The notes under the pieces were generated by a model. It ran no database searches, was not told the DNA's origin, and saw only the letters and a program-made list of their open reading frames with translations. Positions 36,901 to 39,375 of a stretch of 39,375 bases of DNA are shown here, piece by piece. Source of the DNA: Cyanophora paradoxa. Lineage: Eukaryota; Glaucocystophyceae; Cyanophorales; Cyanophoraceae. The first letter of the stretch is position 1, and every line of letters starts with the position of its first letter. The stretch spans positions 1 to 39,375 of the forward strand of contig QPMI01000608.1 of NCBI GenBank assembly GCA_004431415.1. The letters are read 5' to 3'. The position numbers were made by a program, and so were the translations under genes.

Positions 36901-38740
36901 CTCGAGGGTCGCGCCGGCGAGCTCGAGGCGCAGCTCGGGGCCGCCCGCGAGGAGGCGGGGGCGCGCCTGGCGGAGCTCGAGGAGGCCCGCGGCCGCGCCG
37001 CCGAGTCGAGGCCCGCGCGCCGAGCTCGAGGCGCAGCTCGGCGGAGCACGGGAGGAGGCGGAGCGCGCGCTCCACAGCGCCAGCGCCGCGCTCGAGGCGC
37101 GCGTCGCTGAGCTCGAGCGGCCCTGTCGGAGGCCCAGGCCGGCGTCGCGGAGCGGAGGCCCGCGGGGCGTCGGCGCCCGCGCGGACGCCGAGGCCGGGGC
37201 GGCGGAGCTGGCGGCCCGCGTGGCCGAGCTCGAGGCGCAGCTCGGGGCAGCCCGGAGGAGCGGAGCGCGCTGCCGGCGCCGCCCGCGCCGAGGCGGAGGC
37301 GCGCGCCGCGGAGCTCGGGCGCGCCGCCGCGGAGCTGGAGGCGGCCCTGTCCGAGGCACGAGAGCGCCTGGCGGAGGCGGAGGCCCGCGGGCGTCGCCGG
37401 CCAGCGCCGAATCCGAGGCGCGCGTCGCTGAGCTCGAGGCGGCCCTGGCGGAGGCTCAGACGCGGCTCGCCGAGGCCGAGGCCGGTGCCGCGGCCGCCGG
37501 CGCCGCGCGCGCGGCGGAGCTCGAGCGTCGTTGGCGAGGCGCGGGCGCGGCTGGCGGAGGCGGAGGAGAAGGGCGGCGTCGGAGGCGGCGGTGCGGGAGG
37601 CGGAGGAGCGGGCGCGGCGCGGGCGAGCGGGGCGGCGCGGGCGGAGGTGGAGGCGCTGCTGAAGCACGCGGGAGGAGGCGGAGCTGTACACGGCGGAGAA
37701 CGAGGAGCTCTTCGCGCGAGCTGCGCGCCGAGCGCGAGGCGCACGCCACCGCCTCCGCCGACGCCTCCCGCGAGCGCGAGCTCCGCGCCGCCTACGAGGC
37801 CGAGCTCGCCGGGTCCGCCCCGCCCCGCCCGCCCCTCCCCGCCCCTCCCGTCCGGGCCGGGTTCTCACGGGCCGGCAGGTGCGTGGGGATCATGCAGAAG
37901 CTGCAGGAGGAGAAGGAGCGGGCGGGGGTGCAGGTGGCGCGCCTCATCGACGAGACCGTCGAGCTCAAGGCGCAGCTGCTCCGCTACCGCGTGCGCCCCC
38001 CGCCCGCGCGCACGTGCTCAGCCGGGGCGAGGCCGACGGGGCGCCCCGCAGGACCTGGACGCGACCTTCCTCGACCTCTCCAAGCCCGCGACGACCTGGA
38101 GCCGAGGCCCCAAGCTGCGCGCCGCCGCGAGGAGGCCCGCGCCGACGGCGACCGCCGCGCCGAGTGGGAGCGCCGCCGGGGCGAGGAGAAGGGAAGGAGG
38201 CGGCCGGTCTGCGCAAGGAGCTCGACGAGCAGCACCGGCGGTACGAGGAGCTGAAGGAGAAGGCGCAGTCCAAGCTCAGCAGCGTCGAGGCCCTCTACAA
38301 GGAGCTCCTCGGACAAGTACCAGCAGCGCAAGGCGGCCCTCGCCGAGGCGCAGGCCAAAGCTCGAGGCCTCGGCGCGCGAGGCGGGCGAGCGGCGCGCCT
38401 CGCGGACGAGCGCGCGGGACGCTGCCGGCGGGAGCGGGAGGAGGCGGCGAAGCGGGAGGCGGAGCTGCTGCTGCAGAAGGAGCTGCTGGAGAAGCAGTGG
38501 GAGGCCTTCTCGAAGCAGAACGGGGACGCGGTGAAGCTGCGGGCGGACGCGGCGGCGCTGAAGCACCAGCTCGCGAGCTCGACCTCGCAGCTCGCGCAGG
38601 CCCGCGCCGAGGGCGAGCGCCTCACCGCCGAGGCGGCCCGCCTCGCGGCCGCCGTCAAGGAGAAGGACGGCCAGGTGGTGGAGCTCACGTCGCTCGTCGA
38701 GCAGATGGAGTCCCTTCTCAAGCAGCACAAGATCATGTAG
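33908..38740 (+). CDS. CLASP/TOG-like microtubule-associated protein with a long coiled coil; many apparent frameshifts
   Basis: Exon 1 (33,908 to about 33,985) ends TPARQ, and exon 2 starts at 34,029 (EVIFKRTSSASK). Exons 2-3 hold a helical-repeat domain: FARESVVLLAEST, WNNRLRSLQKLHKVFERPEMK, then LQNSRTSVMEESCAIAVLLA and FKPMTASHVATCRAITALID. This resembles the CLASP N-terminal TOG-type domain, which binds tubulin. A Ser/Ala/Pro-rich linker (34,850-35,900) follows, then a very long Ala/Glu/Arg coiled coil (35,950-38,740) ending EQMESLLKQHKIM. In the coiled coil the reading frame changes many times by one base, for example near 36,895, 37,010, 38,310 and 38,358. Those changes are not at splice sites, so consensus errors or decay are likely. 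The two halves could be separate genes, but no stop or promoter is evident between them. Confidence 0.6.
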
Positions 38741-39375
38741 GGCGGCCCCGGCCGAGCCCCCGCCCACCGCCCGCGAGCCCGAGCTCGCTCTGTATCCTTC
38801 GGCCGTCGCGGCCGCCGCTACTTCCGAGCCGCCGCGGCGGCGTGCGTGCATCATGCGGTCGGGTATCGACCAGAGAGAGACCTGTAGAGCTGAATGCATA
38901 GAGAGATCACTGTGTCGCGCGAGGCCTGTGGGGGGCTAGCGCTAGGGAGCTCGATGCCGGCGGGGCGCCGGCGCGGGCGGCCACGCTCTGAACGAAGGCC
39001 CGAGCTCGCCTCGCGCTCGGAGGCCACGCGCCGCAGCTCCGCGCCTCCTCGGGCTCCAGCGCCGGCCGCATCTGGCGACGTCGACGGTGATCATGCGCTG
39101 GAAGAGGCGCGGAGCCGAATCGCATCGACGGCGAACCTCCTCGCGGTGGTGGGGTGCAGCTTGTACTTCGCCACCGGCTCGTACCTTCCGCGACGCGTCG
39201 GCGCACGTATGCGAACAAACTAGAGAGCCGGGGCGCACCACTCGGGCTCCATGCCGCAGCGGGCGCGGGCCGGCCGTGTTGAACGGCGCCGGAGCGGCGG
39301 CTGCGATCGCAAGCGAGCTTCGAGTTCAGCGGCAGGCGAGAAGGGGAGGAGGAAGGGGCCGCGCGCGCGCGCGCG
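38741..39375. other. 3' flank and window end
   Basis: After the coiled-coil gene's stop no gene is firmly supported. A minus-strand stretch at about 39,185-39,110 reads YEPVAKYKLHPTTARRFAVD and could be an exon of a neighbouring gene, but no splice sites or family support it. The window ends in a GC dinucleotide run (39,360-39,375). Confidence 0.35.

Noticed and set aside
34424-37868. Long minus-strand frames opposite the CLASP-like/coiled-coil gene
   Set aside because: Arg/Ala/Pro-rich antisense shadows with no domains.
1-39375. tRNA or rRNA genes
   Set aside because: No cloverleaf with intact acceptor and T-arm, and no rRNA-like segment, was found by eye.

Overview
The window joins two very different DNAs. 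Positions 1 to about 17,710 are AT-rich, intron-free and carry a compact virus-like gene set. Positions from about 17,711 to the end are extremely GC-rich nuclear DNA of a eukaryote, with many short introns, long poly-G/poly-C tracts and frequent GC-AG splice sites. The most economical reading is an endogenous DNA virus of the Polinton-like virus (PLV) kind, or a relative, sitting in the nuclear genome of a unicellular alga (haptophyte- or pelagophyte-like; lineage not proven). A chimeric assembly is the main alternative.

Virus part, left to right: a broken 3' end of a possible D5-type primase/helicase (1-481); a hairpin repeat (537-635); a leftward block of structural genes comprising a broken unknown gene, a broken unknown basic protein, a broken A32/FtsK-like packaging ATPase and an intact double-jelly-roll-type major capsid protein; two divergent minor virion protein genes (4,506-6,475), the left one broken; a patatin-like phospholipase fused to a discoidin-like domain (6,465-8,021); a giant 1,821-residue fibre protein ending in a Peptidase S74 chaperone (8,065-13,530); a small structural protein; two tandem paralogous virion-type proteins; a zinc-ribbon protein; and a complete small S-adenosylmethionine decarboxylase (15,912-16,310). 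A repeat-rich, gene-poor zone follows (16,311-17,710) with more copies of the hairpin repeat and a 29-bp perfect inverted repeat ending at the junction. No polymerase, integrase or transposase is visible, so if present they lie left of the window.

Host part: the first three exons of a DUF4874-like secreted protein gene, read toward the virus and cut inside intron 3 at the junction; an ARMH1-like armadillo protein (minus) head-to-head with a DEAD-box RNA helicase (plus); two membrane-anchored proteinase K-type subtilases arranged tail to tail; a SAM-dependent methyltransferase (minus) head-to-head with a CLASP/TOG-like protein that runs into a very long Ala/Glu/Arg coiled coil with many apparent frameshifts.

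Together the viral genes describe capsid building and host contact (MCP, minor capsid, ATPase, fibre, phospholipase) plus one metabolic gene (polyamine synthesis). Intact ORFs from 5.5 to 16.3 kb contrast with clustered frame breaks at 1-3 kb and 4.9-5.2 kb. Either the provirus is starting to decay or the consensus has local homopolymer errors.
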